Assembly (NCBI GenBank): GCA_015060005.1
Contig: SUZI01000001.1
Coordinates: 372,001 to 436,000 of the forward strand
Origin: Rikenellaceae bacterium
Lineage (GTDB): Bacteria > Bacteroidota > Bacteroidia > Bacteroidales > Rikenellaceae
DNA length: 64,000 nucleotides
Reading direction: 5' to 3'
This document shows positions 16,323-26,711 of this stretch, piece after piece. Under the pieces are notes generated by a model, which had not been told where the DNA came from, did no database searches, and was given only the letters and a program-made list of their open reading frames with translations. Within the stretch, counting starts at the first letter, position 1; the number at the start of each line of letters is the position of its first letter. Both the position numbers and the translations under genes were made by a program.

Positions 16323-16994
16323 TTACTTCTTTGGCAGACGCAACAGAGGAGTCTGGGAGCCGACAACCTTATCGCCAATCTCCACCAGCAACTCGCTCTC
16401 CTTAGGAACTAACACGTCAATACGCGAGCCAAACTTAATAAATCCAAAGACATCGTTCTGATTTACCTTATCGCCAACCTTGACATACGACACGATACGT
16501 CGTGCAATCATACCTGCAACCTGGCGGAACAGAACACGCTTGCCATTGTCCATCCTAACGACGGTAGTGGTACGCTCGTTCTCGGTAGATGACTTAGGGT
16601 GCCAAGCAATGAGGAAGCGGCCCGGGTGGTACTTATAGTACTCTACCTCGCCACCAACAGGCAGCCAATTCATATGGATATTGGTGATAGACATAAAGAT
16701 AGATATCTGCATCATCTCCTCCTTGACATACTCGTCCTCATAGACAACCTCGGTAACAACAACACGACCATCACAAGGTGAGAACACCAACTCCGAATCG
16801 TGAATCTTAACACGACGTGGCTCACGGAAGAACGCAACGATGAAGAACCACAACGATATCAACACCACACCACTGATAACCATAGTAGTCATTGTATGGT
16901 GCTGCTTGAGCAGATACCACACCAAGCACCACAACAACAGGCACACAAGTCCCGACACTGCGATTATCTTATAACCCTCTTTATTAATCTTCAT
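16323..16994 (-). CDS. psd: phosphatidylserine decarboxylase
   Basis: FSPCDGRVVVTEVV, HMNWLPVGGEVEYYKYHPGRFL, GFIKFGSRIDVLVP. Confidence 0.93.
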   Translation of the reverse strand: MKINKEGYKIIAVSGLVCLLLWCLVWYLLKQHHTMTTMVISGVVLISLWFFIVAFFREPRRVKIHDSELVFSPCDGRVVVTEVVYEDEYVKEEMMQISIFMSITNIHMNWLPVGGEVEYYKYHPGRFLIAWHPKSSTENERTTTVVRMDNGKRVLFRQVAGMIARRIVSYVKVGDKVNQNDVFGFIKFGSRIDVLVPKESELLVEIGDKVVGSQTPLLRLPKK

Positions 16995-17025
16995 ATCTTT
17001 TTAGTTTTTAAGGTTTTCCATTTAG

Positions 17026-17946
17026 TTAACTTAAGAATGTCTCGCAGCACACCAGGTAGATGAACGAGAATGGGATAGAGAGCAGCAAGGCATCGAAGCG
17101 GTCGAGCCAGCCACCGTGCCCAGGCATAATACGTCCCGAATCCTTGATGTCGATAGAACGCTTGAACAACGACTCGACCAAATCACCAAAGACACCCGCA
17201 ACAGCCGCTATGAGTGCCATACCTATCCACTTGACCATAACACCCGTCTCGTTGATGTCGGTCATACCACAGAGCTCCATATCGGAGATGATATCCTTAG
17301 CGGCAATGAAGCCCATAAGAGCTGCTCCAAACAAGCCTCCAACGAAACCCTCCCACGACTTCTTGGGTGAGATACGCTCGAAGAGGCGGTGCTTGCCGAG
17401 TGTGATACCAAACAGATAGGCAAACGAGTCGTTAGCCCAAATGATGAAGATGTAGAACAACACTATCTTGGCTCGCCACACATCGGGAGTAAGCATAAGC
17501 GGGATGAACAGCAGCATCGACATAGGCATAGCCACATAGATGAAGCCCATAAGCGTCGTACCCACATTGGCGATAGGTGTAGGGCTCTTACGGAAGAGCT
17601 CATAGATGAACATCAAAGGTAACGAGATAGTGATAAAGAGGAACAAACCGAAGATGATGAGCAGATAGTCGCCACGAATATTTCGGTCCCAATTTATCAG
17701 AGGGCTCTCGTCCATAATGAGCATCAGCCAGAAGGCAATGACAAGCAGTATCAAGCCTGCCGCAATACCCAAATATCGCTGAGGGGCATAGCCAGCCTTA
17801 GATGCCATACGATAGAACTCACGCTGACCTCCCACAATAATGGCTGCCAACAGAAGTACAAGACTCCACTTTGCCCACAAAATAGCTACGAGAACAATTC
17901 CCAGCAAGACAAAGCCGCTGATGGACCGTAGCCAAAAGTTCTTCAT
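17026..17946 (-). CDS. cdsA: phosphatidate cytidylyltransferase
   Basis: IIWANDSFAYLFGITLGKHRLFERISPKKSWEGFVGG ... GDLVESLFKRSIDIKDSGRIMPGHGGWLDRFDALL; GGGAG precedes the internal ATG at 17946. Confidence 0.93.
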   Translation of the reverse strand: MKNFWLRSISGFVLLGIVLVAILWAKWSLVLLLAAIIVGGQREFYRMASKAGYAPQRYLGIAAGLILLVIAFWLMLIMDESPLINWDRNIRGDYLLIIFGLFLFITISLPLMFIYELFRKSPTPIANVGTTLMGFIYVAMPMSMLLFIPLMLTPDVWRAKIVLFYIFIIWANDSFAYLFGITLGKHRLFERISPKKSWEGFVGGLFGAALMGFIAAKDIISDMELCGMTDINETGVMVKWIGMALIAAVAGVFGDLVESLFKRSIDIKDSGRIMPGHGGWLDRFDALLLSIPFSFIYLVCCETFLS

Positions 17947-17981
17947 TTTATCTCCCATAAGTTTGTCGTTTTTCTGCTACA

Positions 17982-20003
17982 TTACTCCTCTGCCACAGGG
18001 CTGACAACATCGCCCTGCTCGGCTGATGACTCCTCACTCTGCTTACGCATTTCTGCCTTAAGGCTCTGTGCCGAGCGACCAAGAATAGACTCGATATCAT
18101 CGGCATAGATGGTCTCCTTCTCCATAAGAAGGTCTGCCATAGCATTAATCTGCTCGTTATGACTCTCGACAATCTGACGAGCCTTACGGTATGCCTCATC
18201 CAAAATGCGACGTACCTCGGCATCAATCTCCTGTGCAAGCTGCTCGCTATAAGGCTTGGTAAAGGTGTCGCGTGCACCCGTAGAGTCATAGAAGCTGATA
18301 GGACCAATCTTCTTACTCATACCATAGTACGCCACCATAGCGTAGGTCATATTGGTTGAACGCTCCAAATCGTTAAGAGCTCCCGCACCCAGAGTGCCAT
18401 AGTTGACCTCCTCGGCAATACGGCCCGCAAGCATACCAGCCAGACGCTCGTAGAGCGTTACATCGGTGATATGCACTCGCTCCTCATCGGGCACCGACCA
18501 GGTAGCACCGAGGCTCCTACCGCGAGGGATGATAGTTACCTTCAACACAGGGTCGCACTCGGGCAGCAGCCACATAACGGTAGCGTGGCCCGCCTCGTGG
18601 ATAGCAGTAGCACGACGCTCCGCACGAGAGATAGACTTATTAGGTTTCTCCAAACCACCCACGATACGGTCGATAGCCGCGAGGAAATCCTCCTGAGTAA
18701 CAGACTCCTTATCCTTACGGGCAGCGATGAGAGCTGCCTCATTACATACGTTGGCGATATCAGCACCCGAGAAACCAGGCGTCTGCTTAGCCAAGAAATG
18801 GCGGTCGATAGCAGAGTCGAGCTTGATATTACGCAGATGGACTGCAAAAATATCCTTACGCTCGTTGATATCGGGCAGACCGACATCAATCTGGCGGTCG
18901 AAACGACCGGCACGCATCAACGCCTTATCCAGAATGTCAACGCGGTTAGTTGCAGCCAGGACAATGACACCAGCATTAGTCTGGAAGCCATCCATCTCAG
19001 TCAAGAGCTGGTTGAGAGTGTTCTCACGCTCATCATTACCCGAGAAGCCAGCATTCTTACCACGTGCACGACCGATAGCATCAATCTCGTCGATGAAGAC
19101 GATGCAAGGTGCCTTCTGCTTAGCCTGCTCGAACAAATCTCTCACACGCGAAGCTCCCACACCGACGAACATCTCCACAAAATCGGAGCCCGAAATAGAG
19201 AGGAATGGGACATTAGCCTCACCTGCAACAGCCTTGGCAAGAAGAGTCTTACCCGTTCCAGGAGGGCCTACAAGCAGTGCTCCCTTCGGAATCTTGGCTC
19301 CGAGCTTACGATATTTATCTGCCTTCTTCAAGAAGTCGACAATCTCCATAATCTCGACTTTAGCCTCCTCCAAACCGGCGACATCCTTAAACGTTACCTT
19401 CTTCTTTTGATCCTTATCGAAGACTTGAGCACGTGCCTTACCTACATTCATAATACCACCTGCTCCGCCTCCGCCACGCGACATACCACGGAAGAAGAAG
19501 AACCAGATAGCAATAAGGAAAATCCAAGGGAAGATATTGAGGAAGAATGAGCCCCAGCCACCCTCGGTCTCCTCGTAGGTTACCGTAACGTCGTATGGTA
19601 CGACAGTAAGCGTAGAGTCCTGAGCAAGCAGAGTCTCACGATAAGCCTCCTCGGCGAGGTTAATCTCGTCGTTGAGAATCTCTATCGAACCGTGGGTAAA
19701 GAAGAGCTGATTGCCCTGGGTGGGGATATGCTGGTAACGCTCATCCTCGCCCTCACGGTAGCGTTTGATGGCATCCTCCTTGAGAAATACCTCGATGGTC
19801 TCGCGGTTGCCTGTAACATTAACTCGCTCGACCTCGCCCTTTTTAATCATCTCCTTAACGGTGGTCAAATCACTCGACACGGGAGCTCCATCGTCATCCC
19901 ACATAAACGAAGCGACGATGATACCGATAAGGATTACAGCCCATATCCACATAAAATTAAAACGTGCGGGACGTGGTCTGTTATTTGGTGTTTGTGTTGC
20001 CAT
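17982..20003 (-). CDS. ftsH: ATP-dependent zinc metalloprotease FtsH
   Basis: GPPGTGKTLLAKAVAGEA, AAA SRH, HEAGH zinc motif. Confidence 0.98.
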   Translation of the reverse strand: MATQTPNNRPRPARFNFMWIWAVILIGIIVASFMWDDDGAPVSSDLTTVKEMIKKGEVERVNVTGNRETIEVFLKEDAIKRYREGEDERYQHIPTQGNQLFFTHGSIEILNDEINLAEEAYRETLLAQDSTLTVVPYDVTVTYEETEGGWGSFFLNIFPWIFLIAIWFFFFRGMSRGGGGAGGIMNVGKARAQVFDKDQKKKVTFKDVAGLEEAKVEIMEIVDFLKKADKYRKLGAKIPKGALLVGPPGTGKTLLAKAVAGEANVPFLSISGSDFVEMFVGVGASRVRDLFEQAKQKAPCIVFIDEIDAIGRARGKNAGFSGNDERENTLNQLLTEMDGFQTNAGVIVLAATNRVDILDKALMRAGRFDRQIDVGLPDINERKDIFAVHLRNIKLDSAIDRHFLAKQTPGFSGADIANVCNEAALIAARKDKESVTQEDFLAAIDRIVGGLEKPNKSISRAERRATAIHEAGHATVMWLLPECDPVLKVTIIPRGRSLGATWSVPDEERVHITDVTLYERLAGMLAGRIAEEVNYGTLGAGALNDLERSTNMTYAMVAYYGMSKKIGPISFYDSTGARDTFTKPYSEQLAQEIDAEVRRILDEAYRKARQIVESHNEQINAMADLLMEKETIYADDIESILGRSAQSLKAEMRKQSEESSAEQGDVVSPVAEE

Positions 20004-20072
20004 AATTTAAGTTAAAAATTCTGTTGATACATCCATAACTATGCCGCTGCGACATAGATAACGTATCGAGAA

Positions 20073-20423
20073 CTATAATTCGTATTCGTAACGCTTCATA
20101 GGTGCGTCAGCCCACAACTCCTCCAACTTATAGTAGTCGCGTAGCTCGCTCTGGAAGACGTGCACAACGACATCTAAATAGTCGATAGCTACCCAGAAAC
20201 CATTCTGCTGGCCCTCGATACGCCATACCTTCTGACCGAGTTTCTCCAAAACCTCCTGCTCGATACCATCGGCGATAGCACACACCTGAGTGGTAGAGTC
20301 GGCATTACAAACTACGAAATGTGAACATATTGCTCCGTCGAAACCTGTAAGATCCAACGAGATGATGTTCTTACCCTTCTTATCTTGAATTGCTGATACG
20401 ATTGTCTCAATAAGTTTTTCCAT
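20073..20423 (-). CDS. rsfS: ribosome silencing factor RsfS
   Basis: FVVCNADSTTQVCAIADGIEQEV ... WVAIDYLDVVVHVFQSELRDYYKLEELWADA. Confidence 0.95.
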   Translation of the reverse strand: MEKLIETIVSAIQDKKGKNIISLDLTGFDGAICSHFVVCNADSTTQVCAIADGIEQEVLEKLGQKVWRIEGQQNGFWVAIDYLDVVVHVFQSELRDYYKLEELWADAPMKRYEYEL

Positions 20424-20449
20424 AAATCCTATATATGCATATAACCACG

Positions 20450-20457
20450 CAAAGTTA
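20450..20457 (-). promoter_or_regulatory. -7-like element for the rsfS operon
   Basis: TAACTTTG on minus strand (CAAAGTTA on +). Confidence 0.4.
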
Positions 20458-20528
20458 CATATTTTTTATTGAAAATAAAACTATTTCGCCGAGGATAATT
20501 ATTTTGTGGCTTTTTTACCCAAAACAAA

Positions 20529-20555
20529 GGCTGTCCAACTTGCGGTCAGACAGCC
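20529..20555 (-). terminator. terminator-like hairpin 3' of the LysR gene
   Basis: GGCTGTC...GACAGCC stem, then a T-rich run on the minus strand. Confidence 0.55.
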
Positions 20556-20583
20556 ATATAGAGGTAGAAAATTTGTTTCAATA

Positions 20584-21498
20584 TCAGTGCATAAATTTCT
20601 GCAAAGAGCCTGCACAATCCAGAATGGTCTGCTCCAAAGCCTTCACGATAGAGTTTTTGACATAGGTGCGACGCACGACCATAGCTATACGACGCGAGGT
20701 AGCACCCTTAGCCAGCATCTTGACCTGCGACTTACGGTCGGCAGGGATATACTCCAAAGCCATCTCGGGAATGATGGTCATCGAAGAGGTGCAGTTGACA
20801 ATACGCATCAGTGTATCTAACGAGCCCGACTCGAAATAGTAGTGGCTCGGCATCTCGCGACGAGCAAGGCAAAGCTCCATAATCTGATCACGCATACAAT
20901 TACCCTTACTCAAGAGAATCAAATCCTTCAGGTCGATATCCTCAAAGCGGATATTGGAACGCTCGTAAAGAGGATTGGATGGCGAGACATAGGCATAGAA
21001 ACGGTCGCTAAAGAGGTCGTGCTCGATAATACCCTCACCACACGTACCACTTGCAACCAAGGCAGCATCGATGCGGTCGTGGTGGAGTGCATCGATGACA
21101 TCGGCGGTAACCATCTCTCTAATCTCAAGCTCAACCTTTGGGTATTTTTTGACAAAAGTTGGAATAAATTTATGCAAGAGGTAGGGAGCGATGGTAGGTA
21201 TCACACCCAAACGTAACTTACCCGCTGTAACACCCTTTAACTCGGCGATAGACTCGCGGATGTAGTTATAGCTACGCAGAGTCTCCTGTGCCTGAGCAAT
21301 GACAACAGCTCCCGCCTCGGTAGGGATGACGGGCTTCTTGCTACGGTCTAAAAGAATCACACCAAGCTCATCCTCCAAAGCCTTAATCTGCATACTCAGA
21401 GAGGGTTGCGTAACGAAACAATGGTCGGCAGCAGCAGAAAAACTACCGCAATTTGCCACCTCAATCAAATACTGAAGTTGAATAATAGTCATAAGCAC
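20584..21498 (-). CDS. oxyR: LysR-family regulator, OxyR-like
   Basis: LysR HTH (GSFSAAADHCFVTQPSLSMQIKALEDELG) and OxyR redox region LLLSKGNCMRDQIMELCLAR with two conserved Cys. Start may be 21492. Confidence 0.88.
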   Translation of the reverse strand: MLMTIIQLQYLIEVANCGSFSAAADHCFVTQPSLSMQIKALEDELGVILLDRSKKPVIPTEAGAVVIAQAQETLRSYNYIRESIAELKGVTAGKLRLGVIPTIAPYLLHKFIPTFVKKYPKVELEIREMVTADVIDALHHDRIDAALVASGTCGEGIIEHDLFSDRFYAYVSPSNPLYERSNIRFEDIDLKDLILLSKGNCMRDQIMELCLARREMPSHYYFESGSLDTLMRIVNCTSSMTIIPEMALEYIPADRKSQVKMLAKGATSRRIAMVVRRTYVKNSIVKALEQTILDCAGSLQKFMH

Positions 21499-21549
21499 AC
21501 ACTGTAAAGCATAGCAAAATTATAAAAAAAATCTATAGCAACAAACTTT

Positions 21550-21581
21550 TTTGGCACAGAGGATAAAAATTCTTAAATTTG
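21550..21581 (+). promoter_or_regulatory. promoter for trpS
   Basis: TTTG 21550-21553, 20 bp spacer, TAAATTTG 21574-21581. Confidence 0.6.
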
Positions 21582-21739
21582 TAGATAATTTGAGGCGGAA
21601 GCTCTATGCGAAATAGTGCGGCAAGCCTCGGCTCTTTTCGGGGGATTTCACAGTTTTCCGGAGTAGCTGGAAGTGTATTTCGAACGCCCACAAAGAGCAG
21701 ACAAACGGGTAAAAGATTAAAGAAAGAAAAAATAGATTT

Positions 21740-22828
21740 ATGGGAAAAGTGATTTTGACGGGCGACCGTCCAACAGGAAAGCTCCACTTGGGACACTACG
21801 TGGGCTCACTGCGTCAGCGAGTAGAGTTGCAGAACTCGGGACTATTTGAGAAGATTTTTATTATGATTGCCGATGCCCAGGCACTCACAGATAATGCAGA
21901 CAACCCAGAAAAGGTGCGTCAGAACATCATAGAGGTAGCTCTCGACTATCTCTCTTGCGGTATAGACCCTACGAAGTCGAACATATTCATTCAGAGTATG
22001 ATACCTGAGCTGACAGAGTTGGCATTCTACTATATGAACTTAGTAACGGTAGCTCGTCTGGAGCGAAACCCAACGGTGAAGACCGAGATTGTGATGCGTG
22101 AGTTCGGTAAGTCGATACCCGTAGGCTTCTACACTTACCCGATATCACAGGCATCGGACATCACAGCATTCCGTGCCACAACAGTGCCTGCCGGCGACGA
22201 CCAGGAGCCTATGATTGAGCAGACACGCGAGATTGTACACAAATTCAACTCGATATATGGCGAGACACTCGTTGAGCCAGAAATCCTGCTCCCATCGAAT
22301 GCAGCGTGTAAGCGTCTGCCAGGAACAGATGGCAAGGCAAAAATGAGTAAGTCGCTCGGCAACTGCATATATCTCTCGGACAGCAGCGAGGACCTGCGTA
22401 AGAAGGTGATGAGTATGTACACCGACCCTAATCACATCCGCGTGGAGGACCCAGGATGTATCGAAGGTAACTGCGTATTTACATATCTTGACGCCTTCTC
22501 TTGCTGCGACCACTTTGCAGAGTTCCTACCCGACTACGCATCGCTCGATGAGCTGAAGGCTCACTATCAGCGAGGTGGATTGGGAGATGTAAAGGTGAAG
22601 AAGTTCCTCTACGCCGTACTCGAAGAGATGTTGGCACCTATACGTCAGCGTCGTAAGGAGTATGAGCAGGATATCGAGGGCGTATACGAAATCTTGAAGA
22701 AGGGTTGCCAGGTGGCACGTGAGGAGGCTGCCGAGACACTCGAGATGGTGCGTCGTGCAATGAAGATTAACTACTTCGAGGATGCGGAGCTCATCCGTCA
22801 GCAGTCGGAGATGTATCGCACGAAATAG
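21740..22828 (+). CDS. trpS: tryptophanyl-tRNA synthetase
   Basis: [18 protein letters not shown] and KMSKS motifs. Confidence 0.97.
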   Translation: MGKVILTGDRPTGKLHLGHYVGSLRQRVELQNSGLFEKIFIMIADAQALTDNADNPEKVRQNIIEVALDYLSCGIDPTKSNIFIQSMIPELTELAFYYMNLVTVARLERNPTVKTEIVMREFGKSIPVGFYTYPISQASDITAFRATTVPAGDDQEPMIEQTREIVHKFNSIYGETLVEPEILLPSNAACKRLPGTDGKAKMSKSLGNCIYLSDSSEDLRKKVMSMYTDPNHIRVEDPGCIEGNCVFTYLDAFSCCDHFAEFLPDYASLDELKAHYQRGGLGDVKVKKFLYAVLEEMLAPIRQRRKEYEQDIEGVYEILKKGCQVAREEAAETLEMVRRAMKINYFEDAELIRQQSEMYRTK

Positions 22829-22870
22829 GGAGTAAGAGTAAGGAACAGAGTTTTTCGCAAGGCTTGGAGG

Positions 22871-24646
22871 ATGAGTCTGAAGGAGAGTATACTCAACTGG
22901 CTGCGACGTAGAGCCAAAAGACTGAGCAACAACCAGATGATGGCTGTTTTAGCAGCCGTAGTGGGTATTGCCGCAGGTGCCGGCACGTGTCTGTTCGAGA
23001 TGTTGCTCTATGGCATACGCTCGGCATTGGTAACGTGGTTTCCTGCGAACGAAGTCCAATTTCTGTTCCTGATATATCCCGCGATAGGTATAATATTAGC
23101 GACACTATTCGTAAAATACATCGTCAAAGATAACATATCGGAGGGTGTAACACGTGTGTTGCACGCTATGTCGCGAAAAGACTCACGCATAGCATCACAC
23201 AACTGCTGGTCATCGGTGGTGGGAGGTGCTACGACGATAGGTTTTGGTGGCTCGGTAGGTCCCGAGGCCCCTATCGTACTGACGGGTGCTGCCATAGGCT
23301 CGAACGTAGGTAAGGTGGCAAAGCTCAACTACAAAGAGCTGACACTCCTGCTATGTTGTGGAGCAGGTGCAGCAGTGGCTGCGATATTCAAAGCTCCGAT
23401 AACAGGCGTGGTCTTCGTGTTAGAGATATTGATGCTCGACATAACAGCCACATCAATCATCCCACTGCTCATATCTTCGATTTCGGCAACGACAGTAGCC
23501 CTGATTTTCAGAGGCTTCGACCCGATACTCTCAGTAACACTCAACGCATCGGACATATTCATCATCAGGCAGATACCGCTCTACATACTGCTCGGCGTAT
23601 GCTGCGGTCTAATGTCGTATTACTTCACTTCGATAAACTCATTCGTAGGTCGGAAGATAAAGGGCATCGCATCGCAATATCGCCGCTGGGCAATAGCAGG
23701 CGTGATGCTGGGAGTGCTGATATTCATCTTCCCACCACTGTACGGTGAGGGATATGAGGGTATGATGTCGCTGATGCACGGCAAAGTAAAGGAGTTGTTC
23801 GACAACTCGATGTTCTACCGCTTCAGCAACATAGAGTGGTTAGCGATAGTATATGTGGCGTGCATTATGTTCTTCAAGGTGGTGGCTATGGCCACAACAA
23901 ACGCCGCAGGAGGTGTGGGAGGAACATTTGCTCCATCGCTCTTCGTAGGTGCATTTATGGGTGCGATAGTAGCCTTGGTATGCAACTTTGCAGGCTGGGA
24001 GGTATCTATCGTATCGTTCACTCTGGTAGGTATGGCGGGTGTGATGGCAGGTGTGATGAAGGCTCCGCTAACGTCGATATTCCTCATTGCAGAGCTGTCG
24101 AACGGATATGGGCTATTCATCCCGCTGATGATTGTGGCGTGCATATCTTTTGCGGTGGATTACAGCCTCGACCGCGACTCGATATACACCAAGCAGCTGC
24201 GTATGCAGGGCGAACTGCTCACACACGACAAAGACCAATCGGTATTCGTATTCCTGAAGTTGGATGAACTGATGGAGACAGACTTCATACGTCTGAAAGA
24301 GAACTTTACGTTAGGCGACGTGATACACATAATATCGTCGGCACGACGTAACATATTCCCCGTGATAGATAACTTTGGACATCTGTTAGGCGTAGTACAG
24401 CTCGACGACCTGCGTGAGGATATGTTCAAACGTGAGAAGTGGGGTCGCTCGATAACACACTATATGATTCAGCCTCCATACCGCATACTGGAGCACGAGA
24501 TGGTACAGAGCATAATGCCTCGATTTGAGCAGACACACACCTGGATGCTGCCCGTAGTGGATAAGGATAACCGCTACTTGGGATTCATATCGAAATCACG
24601 CATACTCGACGCATACCGCGAAGCATTGGTGAAGATTTCACAATAG
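22871..24646 (+). CDS. ClC-family chloride channel/transporter with C-terminal CBS domains
   Basis: GFGGSVGPEAPIVLTGAAIGSNVG (GxGxPE-like), AAGGVGGTFAPSLFVGAF, C-terminal CBS-like pair. Confidence 0.93.
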   Translation: MSLKESILNWLRRRAKRLSNNQMMAVLAAVVGIAAGAGTCLFEMLLYGIRSALVTWFPANEVQFLFLIYPAIGIILATLFVKYIVKDNISEGVTRVLHAMSRKDSRIASHNCWSSVVGGATTIGFGGSVGPEAPIVLTGAAIGSNVGKVAKLNYKELTLLLCCGAGAAVAAIFKAPITGVVFVLEILMLDITATSIIPLLISSISATTVALIFRGFDPILSVTLNASDIFIIRQIPLYILLGVCCGLMSYYFTSINSFVGRKIKGIASQYRRWAIAGVMLGVLIFIFPPLYGEGYEGMMSLMHGKVKELFDNSMFYRFSNIEWLAIVYVACIMFFKVVAMATTNAAGGVGGTFAPSLFVGAFMGAIVALVCNFAGWEVSIVSFTLVGMAGVMAGVMKAPLTSIFLIAELSNGYGLFIPLMIVACISFAVDYSLDRDSIYTKQLRMQGELLTHDKDQSVFVFLKLDELMETDFIRLKENFTLGDVIHIISSARRNIFPVIDNFGHLLGVVQLDDLREDMFKREKWGRSITHYMIQPPYRILEHEMVQSIMPRFEQTHTWMLPVVDKDNRYLGFISKSRILDAYREALVKISQ

Positions 24647-24686
24647 GTGGCACAGCAGGTTATTTAGCTTTACCTTATATTATAAG

Positions 24687-24719
24687 AAATAGCCTGTCCT
24701 TGCGAAGGACAGGCTATTT
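24687..24719. terminator. bidirectional terminator between clC and yidC
   Basis: AAATAGCCTGTCCT-TGCGA-AGGACAGGCTATTT. Confidence 0.85.
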
Positions 24720-24741
24720 TCTCTTTAGGTAGCAGCCGACG

Positions 24742-26679
24742 CTATCGTCTACCCTTCTGCTGTTGCTGCTGCATAAGCTCCTGCTGACGCATCAACTCCT
24801 CATAGCGGAGCTGGAACTTCGACTTCTTACCATTATGCTTCTTAGCCGCTGTACGCTCCATAATGGCACGTATCTTCTTGTCGTCAACAAAACGACGCAT
24901 AGAGAACATAATAATCATAGTCAACACCTGTGATACCAGATAGTAGTAGCACAAGCCTGATGAGTAGCTATTGAACCACATAAGCATCATAAATGGCATA
25001 AAGTATACCATCATAAACTTCATAACACCACCCTGTGGCTGAGCTGCTCCCGTCTGCTTATAGCTGAAGTATGAGAAGCCCATAAGTGCAAGGCTCATCA
25101 ACAACGCAAAAAGACTCACGTGGTCGCCATACCAAGGAATAGTGAATGGCAACTGCAAAACACTATCGTATGATGAGAGGTCGTGTGCCCAGAGGAAAGA
25201 CTCACCACGAAGCTCGATGCTCGCAGGGAAGAAACGGAACAGAGCCCACAAGATAGGCAGCTGAATAAGCATAGGAAGACAGCCTCCAAGAGGATTGACA
25301 CCAGCCTTCTTATAGAGCTCCATCATAGCCTGCTGCTTCTTCATAGCATCCTCCTTGCGTGGATACTTCTCATTGAGGGCATCCATCTCGGGCTTGATGA
25401 CACGCATCTTAGCGGTAGAGAGGTAACTCTTATAGGTAAGAGGCAGGATGAGTGCCTTAACCAAAAGAGTAAGGATGAGGATGATGATACCGAAGCTTGC
25501 TATATGACCGCTGAGGAAGTCCATAACAGGGATGATAATCCAACGGTTGAACCAGCCGATAATCCAACCACCCAGAGGGATGACCTTCTCGAGATAGATA
25601 TCCTCGTCGGCACGTACCTCGACATCCTTCAAGATAGCGAACTTATTAGGACCGCAATACATAGAGAGCTTATACTCATTCTGACCACTATATGGCAGAG
25701 TCATCGTAGCAGAGAACTCCTTCATAAAGCCAGAGCCCTCCTTAGCTGTTGTGTAGCTAAGGTCGGCACTATCGAAGTTGTCGTGAGCAATGAAGGTCTG
25801 TGAGAAGAACTGCTGCTTGAATGATACCCAATTAATAGGATCCTCATCGAGCTTCTCGCTCTCCTTAGAGGTACTGATATCGAGCTCCTCAACATCGTCC
25901 TCATCAGCCAAACGATAGGCGATAGTGGTATAGTTGTTCTCATTGGCGAAGCCTCGCTCGTTCTGATAGGTGCGGTTAGCCCACGCAAGAGCTATGCTCT
26001 CCTGCTTAGCCATAACAGCATCGGCATTGATGAGCTGTATGTCGAAATCGAGGAGGTAGTCGCGGGCTGCATCCTTCTTATCGTAGAGGGTATAGACATA
26101 CTGCAAAGCAGCATCAGCACTCAAAGGCAACGAGAAGGTAACCTTCTGGAAGCCCTCACCCTGCTCAACACCCTTATTCTCGAAGACAAAGAGCGAAGTC
26201 TCGACAGGCTCAGCCACGTTCTTCAGAGCGAAAGTTGCGGAGAAATTGGCACTCTCGGGCTCAAACAATACGACCTGCTCGTTTCGCTCGCCATCGGAAT
26301 ACTTGGTGTACTCCTTAAGGGTAACCTTGTGCATCATACCGCCCTGGGTGGTCAGCTCAACACTCAACACATCATTCTCCAGGGTAACGGTCTCCGCCTC
26401 AACACCCTTACGTGAGGCAAGAGTTGCACCATAGGTGATGACATCCTGGTTGACCTCAACAGGCTGCAACTGCAACGAGTCAACAGAGAGTGCTACACTA
26501 TCTGCCACCGCCGCAGCCTCCGCCTCGGCTAACGCCTCCTCGGCTGCCTGGAGCATCTGCTCCTGCTTAATCTTCTGCTGTGCTGCCTCATACTCCGCAG
26601 CCTGGTCGGAACTATACCAAACGTAACCCACAAAGATGAGTCCCATAAGGATAAGTCCCGTAATGGTATTTTTATCCAT
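24742..26679 (-). CDS. yidC: membrane protein insertase YidC
   Basis: MDKNTITGLILMGLIFVGYVWYSS, LTYKSYLSTAKMRVIKPEMDALNEKY, GGCLPMLIQLPILWALFRFF. Confidence 0.97.
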   Translation of the reverse strand: MDKNTITGLILMGLIFVGYVWYSSDQAAEYEAAQQKIKQEQMLQAAEEALAEAEAAAVADSVALSVDSLQLQPVEVNQDVITYGATLASRKGVEAETVTLENDVLSVELTTQGGMMHKVTLKEYTKYSDGERNEQVVLFEPESANFSATFALKNVAEPVETSLFVFENKGVEQGEGFQKVTFSLPLSADAALQYVYTLYDKKDAARDYLLDFDIQLINADAVMAKQESIALAWANRTYQNERGFANENNYTTIAYRLADEDDVEELDISTSKESEKLDEDPINWVSFKQQFFSQTFIAHDNFDSADLSYTTAKEGSGFMKEFSATMTLPYSGQNEYKLSMYCGPNKFAILKDVEVRADEDIYLEKVIPLGGWIIGWFNRWIIIPVMDFLSGHIASFGIIILILTLLVKALILPLTYKSYLSTAKMRVIKPEMDALNEKYPRKEDAMKKQQAMMELYKKAGVNPLGGCLPMLIQLPILWALFRFFPASIELRGESFLWAHDLSSYDSVLQLPFTIPWYGDHVSLFALLMSLALMGFSYFSYKQTGAAQPQGGVMKFMMVYFMPFMMLMWFNSYSSGLCYYYLVSQVLTMIIMFSMRRFVDDKKIRAIMERTAAKKHNGKKSKFQLRYEELMRQQELMQQQQQKGRR

Positions 26680-26711
26680 TGCTACTTATCTTAACTTAAA
26701 ATTTAATTAGT

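Noticed and set aside
18471-19550. 359 aa plus-strand ORF inside ftsH
   Set aside because: Antisense shadow ORF; the minus strand encodes an unambiguous FtsH and the translated shadow has no recognisable domain.
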